Source of the DNA: Halomarina oriensis
GTDB lineage: Archaea; Halobacteriota; Halobacteria; Halobacteriales; Haloarculaceae
Assembly: GCF_009791395.1 (NCBI RefSeq)
Contig: NZ_WSZK01000015.1
Coordinates: 186,001 to 250,000, forward strand
DNA length: 64,000 nt
Reading direction: 5' to 3'
Position 1 is the stretch's first letter; every line of letters begins with the position of its first letter. Both the position numbers and the translations under genes were made by a program. Below the pieces are notes generated by a model. It worked only from the letters and a program-made list of their open reading frames with translations. It did no database searches and was not told the origin of the DNA. Positions 52,416-61,186 of this stretch are shown piece by piece.

Positions 52416-54032
52416 TTAGAATCCGGTCGCGTTCCCGTCCTTGCGTGGCTCGGTCGCGGCCGACAGGACGCCGTCCCGGTTCCGGGCGAACTGTGCCCCC
52501 CCGAACAGCACCGGTGGGAGTACCTGCACGTCGTGGCCCCGGCGGACTAACCCGTTCTGTATCTCGCCGGGGACCCGTGTCTCCACCGCGAGTCGCCCGG
52601 ACTCCCGGTATCGCCAGCGTGGAGCGTCGAGTGCCTCCTGTGGCGTCATCCCCTCGTCGACGACGTTCGTGACGACCTGGAGGTGACCCTGTGGCTGCAT
52701 GAACCCGCCCATCACGCCGAAGGCGGCCCAGTCGTCCTCGTCGAACTTCAGCAGGCCCGGAATCAACGTGTGGAACGGACGTTTCTCCGGTTCCAGTCGG
52801 TTCGGGTGGTCGTCGTCCAGCGAGAACGACGCCCCGCGGTTCTGGAGGGCGATGCCGGTGTCACCCGCCACGAGGCCGGAGCCGAACCCGGCGAACCGGG
52901 AGTTGATGTAGGAGACGACGTTGCCCTCGTCGTCGGCGACACACAACAGGACGGTGTCGGCGTCCTCGGCGTGGGAGTCGGGCACGCCGAACGAGACGTC
53001 GCTCGACTCGTCGGTCACGTCCGCGGCACGCTTCTTCGCCCACTCCTTCGAAGCGAGCGGCGGCATCTCCTCGTACGCCGGGTCGGTGATGTAGCGGTGG
53101 CCGTCGTGGAACGCCCGTTTCGTCGCCTCGGCGAAACGGTGGTAGCGCTCTACGCCCTCCATCTCGGCGGCGTCCAACTCGCTGGCGATGTTCAGCGCTT
53201 CGAGCGCGATGAGTCCCTGGTTGTTCGGCGGGAGTTCGAACACCTCGGCGCCGTTGTAGGTGGTCGAGACGGGGTCGACGAACTCCGGTTCGAACGCTCG
53301 GAGGTCGTCCATCGTCAGAAAGCCGCCCTCGCGCTGGACCTCCTCGACGATGGCCTCACCGATTCGGCCCTCGTAGACCACGTCCGCACCCTCCTCGGCG
53401 ATGGCTCGCATCGAGGCCCCGAGTCGGTCGAGCGTCGTCACCTCGCCCGCCTCCGGTGCTCGTTCGCCGTCGACGAGGTAGGCGTCCCGAGCGTGGTCCG
53501 ACTCGAACAGTTCTTCCGCGCCGGTCCAGTGGCTGGCGATGACCTCGCTGACCGGATAGCCCTCGGTGGCGTACCGGATAGCCGGTTCGAGCGCCTCGGC
53601 GAGCGTCCGGTTCCCGAAGCGGTCGACGGTCGCCTCCCACCCACGGGCGGTCCCCGGCACCGTGACGGTGTGCGGCCCGGTGAACGGCATCTCGGCGTCT
53701 TCCGGGGCGGTGTCGTCGGCCTCGCTGGCGACGGCCTCGCGGACCTTCTGCCGGGTCGCCTCGCGTGGCGCACCGCCACACGAGCGCATCCCGCCCACCT
53801 CGCCGTCGGCGGTACGATACAGCGCGAACACGTCCCCGCCGAGTCCCGTGGAGGTCGGTTCGGTGACGTTCAGTGCGGCGGCCGTGGCGACGGCGGCGTC
53901 GAAGGCGTTCCCGCCCTCCTCAAGCACTCGCACGCCGGCCTGTGCAGCTAACGGCTGACTCGTTGCGACCACGCCGTTCGTGGCGTAGACGGTCGACCGA
54001 CGCGACCCGAACGTATCGACGTCCCTGTCCAT
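52416..54032 (-). CDS. ggt: Gamma-glutamyltransferase
   Basis: 538-residue Ntn hydrolase that transfers or hydrolyses gamma-glutamyl groups. The N-terminal region has EGGNAFDAAVATAAALNVTE and STGLGGDVFALY, typical of the large subunit. The self-processing Thr is expected in DADTVLLCVADDEGNVVS, followed by SRFAGFGSG, and the C-terminal VMGGFMQPQGHLQ supplies oxyanion residues. No signal peptide is seen, so it is probably cytoplasmic. It lies 162 bp upstream of dppA on the same strand; peptides brought in by Dpp could feed it, though the dpp operon has its own promoter. Haloarchaea use gamma-glutamylcysteine as a thiol. Confidence 0.92.
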   Translation of the reverse strand: MDRDVDTFGSRRSTVYATNGVVATSQPLAAQAGVRVLEEGGNAFDAAVATAAALNVTEPTSTGLGGDVFALYRTADGEVGGMRSCGGAPREATRQKVREAVASEADDTAPEDAEMPFTGPHTVTVPGTARGWEATVDRFGNRTLAEALEPAIRYATEGYPVSEVIASHWTGAEELFESDHARDAYLVDGERAPEAGEVTTLDRLGASMRAIAEEGADVVYEGRIGEAIVEEVQREGGFLTMDDLRAFEPEFVDPVSTTYNGAEVFELPPNNQGLIALEALNIASELDAAEMEGVERYHRFAEATKRAFHDGHRYITDPAYEEMPPLASKEWAKKRAADVTDESSDVSFGVPDSHAEDADTVLLCVADDEGNVVSYINSRFAGFGSGLVAGDTGIALQNRGASFSLDDDHPNRLEPEKRPFHTLIPGLLKFDEDDWAAFGVMGGFMQPQGHLQVVTNVVDEGMTPQEALDAPRWRYRESGRLAVETRVPGEIQNGLVRRGHDVQVLPPVLFGGAQFARNRDGVLSAATEPRKDGNATGF

Positions 54033-54180
54033 GCCAGAGCCACGCGCACACCCCACATGGTTCCGGCGGTTCGGCGACGGTGGACGCGACGACGCGAGCG
54101 GGCCCACCGGTCCCGTGCCGGCCGAGTCGCCGCGACCACGTGACGCGGGAGTTAACCGTCCGAACGCGCTACTCCCGGCA

Positions 54181-55296
54181 ATGAGTTCACGTACGTCGGG
54201 CGAGTTCTGCCCGAGCTGTGGCGACCCCGTCGAGGAGACGGGCCCCCGTCCCGGCAACCCGACCGGTCGGGACGCGAACCTCTGTGACGCGTGCTACTTC
54301 GAGAACTTCGACCTCGTCGACGTCGACGACGAACTGCGTGTTCGCATCTGTGCCCGCTGTGGTGCCGTCTACCGGGGCAACCGCTGGGTCGACATCGGCG
54401 CGGAGGACTACACCGACGTCGCCGTCGAGGAGACCCGCGAGGCGCTGGGCGTCCACGTCGACGCCGAGGAGGTGTCGTGGCTCGTCGACCCCGAACAGGT
54501 CGACCAGAACACCATCGTGATGCACTGTCACTTCTCGGGACTCGTTCGCGGGACGGTCCAGGAGGAGGACGCCGAGGTCCAGGTCCGGTTCGCTCGGGAG
54601 ACCTGTACCCGCTGTTCGCGCATCGCCGGCGACTACTTCGCCTCCGTCGTCCAGGTCCGGGCCGCAGAACGCAACCCGACCGACGAGGAGGTCAAGCAGT
54701 CCATCCAGATGGCCGAGGAGTACATCGAGAGACGCGAGGAGAAGGGCGACCGCAACGCGTTCATCTCGAAGATCGACGAGGGCAAGGAGGGTGTCGACAT
54801 CAAAATCTCGACGAGTCAGATGGGTCGGGCCATCGCCGAGCGTGTCCGCCGCCGGTTCGGCGGGTCAATCACCGACTCCCGCACCCTCGTCACCGAGGAC
54901 GAGGACGGCAACGAGGTGTACCGGGTGACCTACGCCGTCCGCCTTCCCCCCTACCCCGCCGGGACCATCGTCGAACCCGACGGCGACGACCCCGTCCTCG
55001 TTCGCTCGGCCCACGGCAACCTCAAGGGCGACTACCTCACCACCGGCGAGCACTACGAGGCGTCCAGCGAGGAGGGCGTCGCCCCCGACGCGCGGCGACT
55101 CGGCCACGTCTCGGACGGCCGGGAGACCACGCTCGTCGCCGTCGAGGACGACCACGCGGTGCAGGTGCTCGACCCCGACACGTTCGAGACGAAGACCGTC
55201 GCACGGCCCTCCTATCTCGACACCGACGCCGACACCGTGACCGTGTTCAAGAGCCGAGCCGGTCTCCACGTCCTTCCCGAGGACGCGACGCAGTAG
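54181..55296 (+). CDS. NMD3-family ribosome-associated zinc protein
   Basis: 371-residue archaeal homologue of the eukaryotic 60S export adaptor NMD3. Paired zinc motifs lie at the N-terminus: FCPSCGDP, LCDACYF, ICARCGA and TCTRCSR. The eIF5A-like middle domain includes DGRNAFISKIDEG-like and GVDIKISTSQMGRAIAERV, and the C-terminal beta domain has RVTYAVRLPPYPAGT. In archaea it probably acts in 50S maturation or recycling, since there is no nuclear export. The start MSSRTSGEFCPSC is used; the upstream open frame overlaps the divergent ggt gene. Confidence 0.9.
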   Translation: MSSRTSGEFCPSCGDPVEETGPRPGNPTGRDANLCDACYFENFDLVDVDDELRVRICARCGAVYRGNRWVDIGAEDYTDVAVEETREALGVHVDAEEVSWLVDPEQVDQNTIVMHCHFSGLVRGTVQEEDAEVQVRFARETCTRCSRIAGDYFASVVQVRAAERNPTDEEVKQSIQMAEEYIERREEKGDRNAFISKIDEGKEGVDIKISTSQMGRAIAERVRRRFGGSITDSRTLVTEDEDGNEVYRVTYAVRLPPYPAGTIVEPDGDDPVLVRSAHGNLKGDYLTTGEHYEASSEEGVAPDARRLGHVSDGRETTLVAVEDDHAVQVLDPDTFETKTVARPSYLDTDADTVTVFKSRAGLHVLPEDATQ

Positions 55297-55384
55297 CTCT
55301 CCGGTCGCTGGTTTCGCGGCCGGCAGAACGAACTCGCCGGCCGCACTGGAGTCCCCCTTCTCGACTCGCCGACACCTCGATTCG

Positions 55385-55486
55385 CTACGGCTCCGTCTCC
55401 GGGTCCTCGACGCGTTCCCGACCGCGAATCGTGGCGAGTCGCTCCTCCACCGCTTCGTCGAACCTGACGAACGGGTCTACGTCCAT
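55385..55486 (-). CDS. Possible 33-residue acidic protein
   Basis: Short ORF beginning MDVDPFVRFDEAVEERLATI and ending in an acidic/Pro tail. Composition and codon use are halophile-like. A TTTTG element lies 25-29 bases before the ATG, the leaderless spacing seen for other genes here. No family is recognised. It could also be a chance ORF in the gap after the NMD3 gene. Confidence 0.42.
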   Translation of the reverse strand: MDVDPFVRFDEAVEERLATIRGRERVEDPETEP

Positions 55487-55566
55487 GTGCGTGCTAATGA
55501 CTGACGTACACAAAACTCTTACTCCGGCGTCGAAACCGGTTTGAACGTTCGTCCGCTTGCGACGGT

Positions 55567-55650
55567 ATGGACCGTGCTCGTCTCTTCGCGCTGCTGATGG
55601 CGCTGCTGATGCTCTCGTCCAGCATCGTCGGGTTCATCAGCCTGCTGTAG
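55567..55650 (+). CDS. Tiny hydrophobic membrane peptide (27 aa)
   Basis: 27 residues: MDRARLFALLMALLMLSSSI followed by VGFISLL and a stop. A basic head and one hydrophobic helix make a classic single-span micropeptide or a free signal-peptide-like segment. GGTTTGAA lies about 20-28 bases upstream, inside the palindromic AAACCGGTTT at 55533-55542, and may be its TATA/operator. It sits between a divergent small ORF and a Tat lipoprotein gene 56 bp downstream. Function is unknown. Confidence 0.5.
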   Translation: MDRARLFALLMALLMLSSSIVGFISLL

Positions 55651-55706
55651 CGCCTCTCGCGGTCGGCCACCAGAAGACTCATACCGAGCGACAGGTTCGA
55701 CCCGAC

Positions 55707-56606
55707 ATGCGCAGACGGACCTTCCTCGCGACCGGCGCGACCCTCCTCGTCGGTGCCCTCGCCGGGTGTTCCCGCCCCGCCTCCTCCCTCCGGATGACGG
55801 CCGTCACGGACGCCGAACTGCTCGACCGGGTCAGCGCCGGCGGTGACGAACTGAGCGACCGTGACCGCGAACTCGTCGCCGAAACCGTCGCCGACGGGAC
55901 GGCGACGCGGGTCGGGCGTCACCCACCCTTCCACCGGGACCTGCCCGTCGAGTACGAGTCGTCGTTCTACGCCGTCTCGTGGGCGGAGACGGGCGAACGA
56001 CCGGGAACCGCGGTCACGGTCGAGGTCGACTACGACGGCGACGCGAGCGGCCGCCGAACCGTCGCCTACGAGGCCCTCTCCGAGCGCGACCGCTCGCTGC
56101 TCTCCGGACTGTTCCCGCCCCGAACCGAGCGCCGCGAGGACGAGGGCTACGACGTCGGCGTCGGTGGAACCTACACCGAGACCGAGCGCGAGCGGTCGGT
56201 ACTCGTCGACGGCGGGTACGAGGCGGTTCGCTACGACGGGACGGCCTATCCGACGGCCGTCGAGACCGACCCGACGACCCTGACCGTCTATCGCTACGAG
56301 GCGACCGAAATCGCCGCGGACCGCGAGGCGCTGCTCGACCGCGTCCGTACCGACCACCGGTTCGTCCTCGACGACCTCTCGTCGGCCGAACGGGACGTCG
56401 TCGAGACGGCCGTCGAGGACGGCTACAGCAGCGACAGCGAGTCGGCCGGGTTCGAGTCGCTGCTCGACCGGTTCCGCGAGGAGTCGCCCGTCGACTCCCA
56501 CGGCCGCGAGGGGACGGTCGACGCCGAGTACCTCGTCCGCTACCGCGACGAGACGTACTGGGCGGACCTCCACTACGACCCGGAGCGCCTCACCACGGCC
56601 GCCTGA
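55707..56606 (+). CDS. Tat lipoprotein of unknown function
   Basis: 299 residues. A Tat signal RRRTFLATGATLLVGALAGC ends in the lipobox cysteine, so the protein is anchored to the outer face of the membrane. The mature part is acidic and mixed alpha/beta with two similar-looking blocks, each beginning with an AxRDxxLL/ERDVVE-type helix (LSDRDRELVAETVADGTATR, LSSAERDVVETAVEDGYSSD). This suggests an internal duplication. It ends with TYWADLHYDPERL. No family is recognised with confidence. The start is chosen at the first Tat-consistent ATG; the frame is open back to 55557. Confidence 0.72.
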   Translation: MRRRTFLATGATLLVGALAGCSRPASSLRMTAVTDAELLDRVSAGGDELSDRDRELVAETVADGTATRVGRHPPFHRDLPVEYESSFYAVSWAETGERPGTAVTVEVDYDGDASGRRTVAYEALSERDRSLLSGLFPPRTERREDEGYDVGVGGTYTETERERSVLVDGGYEAVRYDGTAYPTAVETDPTTLTVYRYEATEIAADREALLDRVRTDHRFVLDDLSSAERDVVETAVEDGYSSDSESAGFESLLDRFREESPVDSHGREGTVDAEYLVRYRDETYWADLHYDPERLTTAA

Positions 56607-56633
56607 GTGCGACCGTTCGTCGGTGAGAGACCG

Positions 56634-58371
56634 CTACTGCCAGACGTCGCCCAGCGGGTGGTCGTCGAGCGACCGTTGTCGGGAGCGCGAGCGGTTGCGA
56701 CGACCGCCGCCCGACCCGCCGTCACCACCGTCGTCGCCGACGGCTGCCGCCGGGTCGAACGCCGGCAGGGTCGGTTCGCTCATCAGGTCGACCTGCTCGG
56801 CGAACCACGGCGGCATGTCGCTCCTGGCACGCTCGAACAGGTCCAGCAACGACGAGTCCGCGAGGTACGTCGCCCCACTGTCGTCGGGCGCGCGCACCAC
56901 GCGACCGCACGCCTGGATGACGGTTCGCAGGGCCGCGCGGTAGTACCACGCCCACTGGCCGTCTTCGAGGCGCTGAGCGACCCGCGAGTCCCGCGTGTTG
57001 GGGTACGGCGCTTTACAGAGCACCTGCCAGCGAGCGAGGTCGTAGTTCAGGTCCAGGGCCTCCTCCATCTTGACCGAGACGAACAGGTCCGCGCCGTCCG
57101 AGCGTTTCCACGAGTCGAGCGCCGCGTCCCGTCCCGCGGCGTCGTGGGTCCGTACCCGGTCACCGACGCCGAAGTCGTTGAGCAGTCGCACCAACTCCTC
57201 GGCGATGGCGTAGGAGTGGGCGTGGACGAGTCCCTTCTCGTCGGGGTGGCGCTGCATGAGACGGACGACGAGTCGGGCGATGTTGGGAAGCGTCTCCTCG
57301 CGGTGGTCGTAAGTCATCTTCCCCTGTGTCGTGTCGTAGAGCGGTCGGTTCTCGACCGGGAACGTGTGTTCGACGTCGACCAGCGCGACCCGCGAGGGGT
57401 CCAGGCCCGACGAGCGACAGAAGGCGTCCTTGTTCAGGATGGTCGCCGACAGGAGCGCGAACTTCGTGCCACGGTCCCAGACGGTGTGTTTCAGGTAGCG
57501 CTCGGGGTCCATCGGTTTGACGACGACTTTCGACCCCGCCCCGTCGTGCTGGTCGACGACCCACGTCGTCGCGCTCTCGGGGTCACGCGCGTCCTCAACG
57601 AACCACTGGAGTTCGCGGACGAGTTCGGCGATGCGGTCCCGCTCGGCGACCTCCTCCTCGCTCAGTTCGACCTGACTCCGGAGTTCGGTCTGACGCCGCT
57701 TGCAGACCGTCACGAGGCCGTCGGCGTACGTGGCGGCGTCCTCGGTGTCCTCGATTTCGGGGGCCGGTTTCGTCTCCCACATCGGCACCGTCGCCGGGCC
57801 GAGTTCGATGGTCGCGTACATCTCGGCCCACTCCGCGAGGCCGTGGGCCTCGTCTATCACGACGACGTCACGCTGGCCGAACACCTCCGACCCGGCCATC
57901 TGCATGAAGTACGCGAGCGTCATCGCCGCGATGTCCCGGTTGGAGGCGATGTCCCGGTCCGAGAAGTACGGACAGCGGTGTTTGACCGGGCAGTCGAACC
58001 CCCGTTCGCGGGCACACGGGGCCTGGTCGACGGCCGTCGTCGTCTCGCCCGGCAGGAGACACGAGTAGTTGCCCTTCCCGCGGACCACCGAGAGGTCGTC
58101 CAGCAGGTCGTCGCCGCGCGTCGTCCAACTGGGAGACCTGCGGCGTGGTGTAGTACGCCCCGACCGGTTTGGCGGCGTCGTCCTCGCCCGCACGGCGGGC
58201 ACACCCGGCGATGGCGCGGGCGAGCAGTGACTTCCCGCTCCCGGTCGGCGCACGGACGAGGACCACGTCGTTGCCCGCCTCGAACGCCGCACGGATGTCC
58301 GCGAGCGCTCGCTCCTGCGTACCGCGAAACGAGGGCGCGGGGAACTCCTCGACGATGCGGGACGGCTTCAC
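56634..58371 (-). pseudogene. XPD/Rad3-like Fe-S DNA helicase, frameshifted near 58114
   Basis: The N-terminus lies in one frame (MKPSRIVEEFPAPSFRGTQE, Walker A APTGSGKS, AYYTTPQVSQLDDA). The rest lies in another (DDLLDDLSVVRGKGNYSCLL, Fe-S-type cysteines in YSCLL, APCARE, FDCPVKHRC, DEAH box VVVIDEAHG, motif VI QACGRVVRAPDD). Removing one base in the CC at 58114-58115 joins them as LDDARDDLLDDL and gives exactly 579 codons (578 residues). Codon use is normal across the break, so a sequence error or a recent mutation is likelier than long decay. Related archaeal helicases act in repair. Confidence 0.82.
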
Positions 58372-58441
58372 GGTCGGTCCTGCGACGCGACGGGAATAAT
58401 CGCATCGGTCACGGAACGGGTGGCCCGACGGGGTCGTCGGG

Positions 58442-58654
58442 TCACTCTCCCGCGAGCGCCTCGACGTCGCCCGCGGTCACGTCCCGGTCGTCGGGGAGGC
58501 GGTCGATACAGTCGAAACAGAGGAACCACTCCGAACCGTCGGCCAGTTCCAGCGCCAGCCCCTCGCTCGGGCCGGGGTCGAACGACCAGAGGTTGGCGAT
58601 GCCACCGGCGACCCGCACGCGTCGACCACAGCCGTCACACGTCTGCTTGCCCAT
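58442..58654 (-). CDS. Small zinc-ribbon protein
   Basis: 70 residues with two CxxC knuckles, CDGCGRRV at the N-terminus and CFDCIDRLP in the second half, forming a likely treble-clef or ribbon zinc site. Between them lies a strand-rich ANLWSFDPGPSEGLALEL. It resembles small haloarchaeal zinc proteins of unknown function. The start MGKQTCDGC is used; five more codons are open upstream (58669). The palindrome at 58691-58706 lies 37-52 bases upstream of this start. Confidence 0.72.
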   Translation of the reverse strand: MGKQTCDGCGRRVRVAGGIANLWSFDPGPSEGLALELADGSEWFLCFDCIDRLPDDRDVTAGDVEALAGE

Positions 58655-58690
58655 ACGGACAGCAGACACCGCGCCGGTATGAGTGGTCGG

Positions 58691-58706
58691 TCAAACACGC
58701 GTTTGA
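58691..58706. promoter_or_regulatory. Palindromic operator candidate TCAAAC-ACGC-GTTTGA
   Basis: It lies 37-52 bases before the zinc-ribbon gene start on the minus strand. The same half-sites recur at 59016-59033 beside the divergent gene and, with one change, at 4426-4441. Confidence 0.5.
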
Positions 58707-59015
58707 ACCTCCGTCAGCAGTTTATCAGTAGCCCGTGTAGCCGTAGTTGCCGGTCGTCCGCCGGACGAGCCGCCCAGTCCCCTCAGCCGGTCCCGGCCGC
58801 GACCGGTCCCCGTGGTCGCCCGTCGCCGGGCGGCGGAACCGCCTGGCTGCGAGCGACTCCCCGGAGTCGGCCCGTCTTCCCTCGGCGGGTCTTCCCCTCT
58901 CCGACGGTCCCCGTGCCGTCTCCTCCTCCCGTCGGTGTCCCCTCGGCGCACCGACCTCCCCTTTCCCTCTGGTTCGACGGACGGCCCCGACACGTCTCTC
59001 GTCGGTCGAGCCGGC

Positions 59016-59033
59016 CTCAAACCGCCGTTTGAG
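59016..59033. promoter_or_regulatory. Palindromic operator candidate CTCAAAC-CGCC-GTTTGAG
   Basis: A perfect 7-bp inverted repeat with a 4-base centre, 42-59 bases before the beta-propeller gene start on the plus strand. The half-site TCAAAC and 4-base spacing are identical to 58691-58706. Confidence 0.55.
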
Positions 59034-59074
59034 ACTACGGAACCGGTACGGTATCACACCACGTGGTCGGTGGT

Positions 59075-61036
59075 ATGCGTACCTCCATCACCGTCGTCCT
59101 GGTCGCCGCGCTGGTCGTGGCGACGGCCGGCGTGACGGCTGTCGTCGGCCCCGCACTGACCGACTCGCTGACCGCTCCCGAACCGGGGACGGACACCGAC
59201 GAACCGCTCTCGCTGGTCACCTCCGACTCGGACGACTCTTACGCCGCCTACCTCGCCGACGGGAGGAGTCGGGGCGGCTACTACGGTGTCGGGGTCGGTG
59301 GCGTCGCCGGGGGCGGCGACGGTGCGGTCGTCGACACTGCCGCCGGGGCCGAGCTGACCGAGAGCGCCAGTGCGAGCGCCCCCCGTGCCGAGGCGGACGG
59401 TGCCGCCAGCGCCGGCGCGCCCGCCCACTCCTCGACGAACGTCCAGGTCGAGGGCATCGACGAGGCGGACGTCATCGAGACGGACGGCAGGTACATCTAC
59501 TACAGCGGGACGCGCGGCGACGCGACGCAGGTCGTCGCCGCGTTGCCCGCGGACTCGCCGGCCCACGTCGCCAACGTCCCCGAGGGCGGCCGACTGTTCC
59601 TGGTCGGGGAGACGCTCGTCGTCGTCGGCCACCAACGCGTCGCGGGCTACGACGTGAGCGACCCGGAGAACCCCACGCAGGCGTGGGAACGGGCGCTCGA
59701 CGCCCAGGTCCGGACCAGCCGAATGACCGAGGGGCGACTGTTCCTCGTGCTCTCGACGGCACCGCAGGCGTGTCCCGTCGAACCCGTCGAGGGGGCGGAC
59801 GTGGCCTGCACGGACGTGCTCCACCCGCGTGCCCCGATGCCCGTCGACACCACCTACACCGTGACCACGCTCGACCCACACGAGGGAGCCATCGGCGAGC
59901 GCGTCTCGTTCGTCGGCTCCTACCGGTCGGTCGTCTCGATGACCCACGACGCGCTCTACGTCACCTACACCGAACGGACCGACGGGCGCGAGGCGATGCT
60001 GGAGTACCTGCTGGCCGACGGGCGTTCGGAACTGCCCGCCCCCGTCGTCGACCGACTGGAGACGGTCGAGGGCTACGACCTTTCGCCGCAGGCCCGCGCC
60101 GTCGAGGTGCAGGCCACCCTCGACGGCTGGCTCCGCGGCCTCTCACCCGAGATCCGCCACACGAAACAGCGAGCCATCGCCGAGGGCTACGAGCAGTTCC
60201 TCGACGACCGGAAACGCTCGCTGACGACCACCCACCTCGTCCGCGTCTCGACCGACGACCTCTCCGTGGAGGCGACCGGGTCGGTGCCGGGAGAACCGCT
60301 CGACCAGTTCGCTATCGGCGAACACGACGGCCACCTCCGCGTCGCCACGACGGTCGGGGGGAGCGTCGCTCCGTGGAGCGACGTCGAGACCGAGAACGAC
60401 CTCTACGTCCTCGACAGCGAGACCCTGGAGCGGACCGGCGAGGTGACCGGCATGGGTGTGAACGAACGCATCTACAGCGTCCGGTTCGACGGTGACCGCG
60501 GCTACGTCGTCACGTTCCGGCAGGTCGACCCGTACCACGTGCTCGACCTCTCGGACCCACGGAATCCGACCGTCGAGGGGGCGTTGAAACTGCCCGGCGT
60601 CTCGACGTACCTCCACCCGCTCGGTGACGACCAGGTGCTCGGCGTCGGCCAGGAGGACGGCCGCGTCAAACTCGTCGTCTTCGACTCCAGGGACCCCACC
60701 GACCCGACCATCGCTCACGAACGCGTGCTCGACGCCCGCTGGTCGGCGGCCGCCCACAACCACCACGCGTTCCTGCTCGACGCCCGCAAGGAGGTGTTCT
60801 TCCTCCCCACCGAACACGGCGGGCACGTGTTCGACTACTCGCTCGACCGGGTCGCGGACGTCGACGTCGACCGGCCGCGACGCGCCGTCTACATCGGCGA
60901 CCACCTCTACGTCGCCGGCCACAGCGAGTTGGTCGTCGTCGACCAGCGGACGTGGAACGAGACCGCACGCCTCCCACTCCCCGGCGGCCCGGACGACGGA
61001 CGGGGGGACGACGGCGACACGAACGCGACTCGGTGA
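59075..61036 (+). CDS. COG4880-type secreted beta-propeller protein
   Basis: 653 residues. An N-terminal hydrophobic signal or anchor (TSITVVLVAALVVATAGVTA) is followed by an Asp/Gly/Ala-rich linker. The propeller family (distantly WD40-like) has the hallmark VQVEGIDEADVIETDGRYIY near residue 130. Blades contain GYDVSDPENPTQAWER, YHVLDLSDPRNPTVEGAL, YLHPLGDDQVLGVGQE and VVVDQRTWNETARLPL. It is extracellular; the role is unknown, possibly binding of surface ligands. The ATG at 59075 is preferred over a GTG 12 bases earlier because the signal peptide then starts MRTS. Its upstream region carries a palindrome shared with the divergent gene. Confidence 0.85.
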   Translation: MRTSITVVLVAALVVATAGVTAVVGPALTDSLTAPEPGTDTDEPLSLVTSDSDDSYAAYLADGRSRGGYYGVGVGGVAGGGDGAVVDTAAGAELTESASASAPRAEADGAASAGAPAHSSTNVQVEGIDEADVIETDGRYIYYSGTRGDATQVVAALPADSPAHVANVPEGGRLFLVGETLVVVGHQRVAGYDVSDPENPTQAWERALDAQVRTSRMTEGRLFLVLSTAPQACPVEPVEGADVACTDVLHPRAPMPVDTTYTVTTLDPHEGAIGERVSFVGSYRSVVSMTHDALYVTYTERTDGREAMLEYLLADGRSELPAPVVDRLETVEGYDLSPQARAVEVQATLDGWLRGLSPEIRHTKQRAIAEGYEQFLDDRKRSLTTTHLVRVSTDDLSVEATGSVPGEPLDQFAIGEHDGHLRVATTVGGSVAPWSDVETENDLYVLDSETLERTGEVTGMGVNERIYSVRFDGDRGYVVTFRQVDPYHVLDLSDPRNPTVEGALKLPGVSTYLHPLGDDQVLGVGQEDGRVKLVVFDSRDPTDPTIAHERVLDARWSAAAHNHHAFLLDARKEVFFLPTEHGGHVFDYSLDRVADVDVDRPRRAVYIGDHLYVAGHSELVVVDQRTWNETARLPLPGGPDDGRGDDGDTNATR

Positions 61037-61186
61037 CGACGCGACCGGCCCACTATCAACACAGTTACAACTGTCGCGGAGTTCGGACGAGGGAGATTAA
61101 TTTCACGTATCCCGTAGTATAAGTAGGTTGATTGCGGAGAGGTGAGAACTGTGGTCGTCTCCACGAACAGTGGTGACGACTAACAT

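Larger units (their letters stand above)
58655..59074. other. Long divergent intergenic region
   Basis: No convincing gene. The plus strand is strongly pyrimidine-rich from about 58850 to 58975. The region is flanked on each side by a TCAAAC-N4-GTTTGA palindrome, each about 40-55 bases from a divergent start codon. An Arg/Gly-rich minus-strand ORF (58725-59057, ending TTGNYGYTGY) uses many AGG/AGA codons and was not accepted as a gene. Confidence 0.5.

Noticed and set aside
58725-59057. 110-residue Arg/Gly-rich ORF ending TTGNYGYTGY
   Set aside because: Many AGG/AGA codons and strongly basic, unlike neighbouring genes, and it covers both the pyrimidine-rich stretch and the operator-like palindrome. 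The tail looks protein-like, so a homology search would be worthwhile, but it is not supported as a gene.
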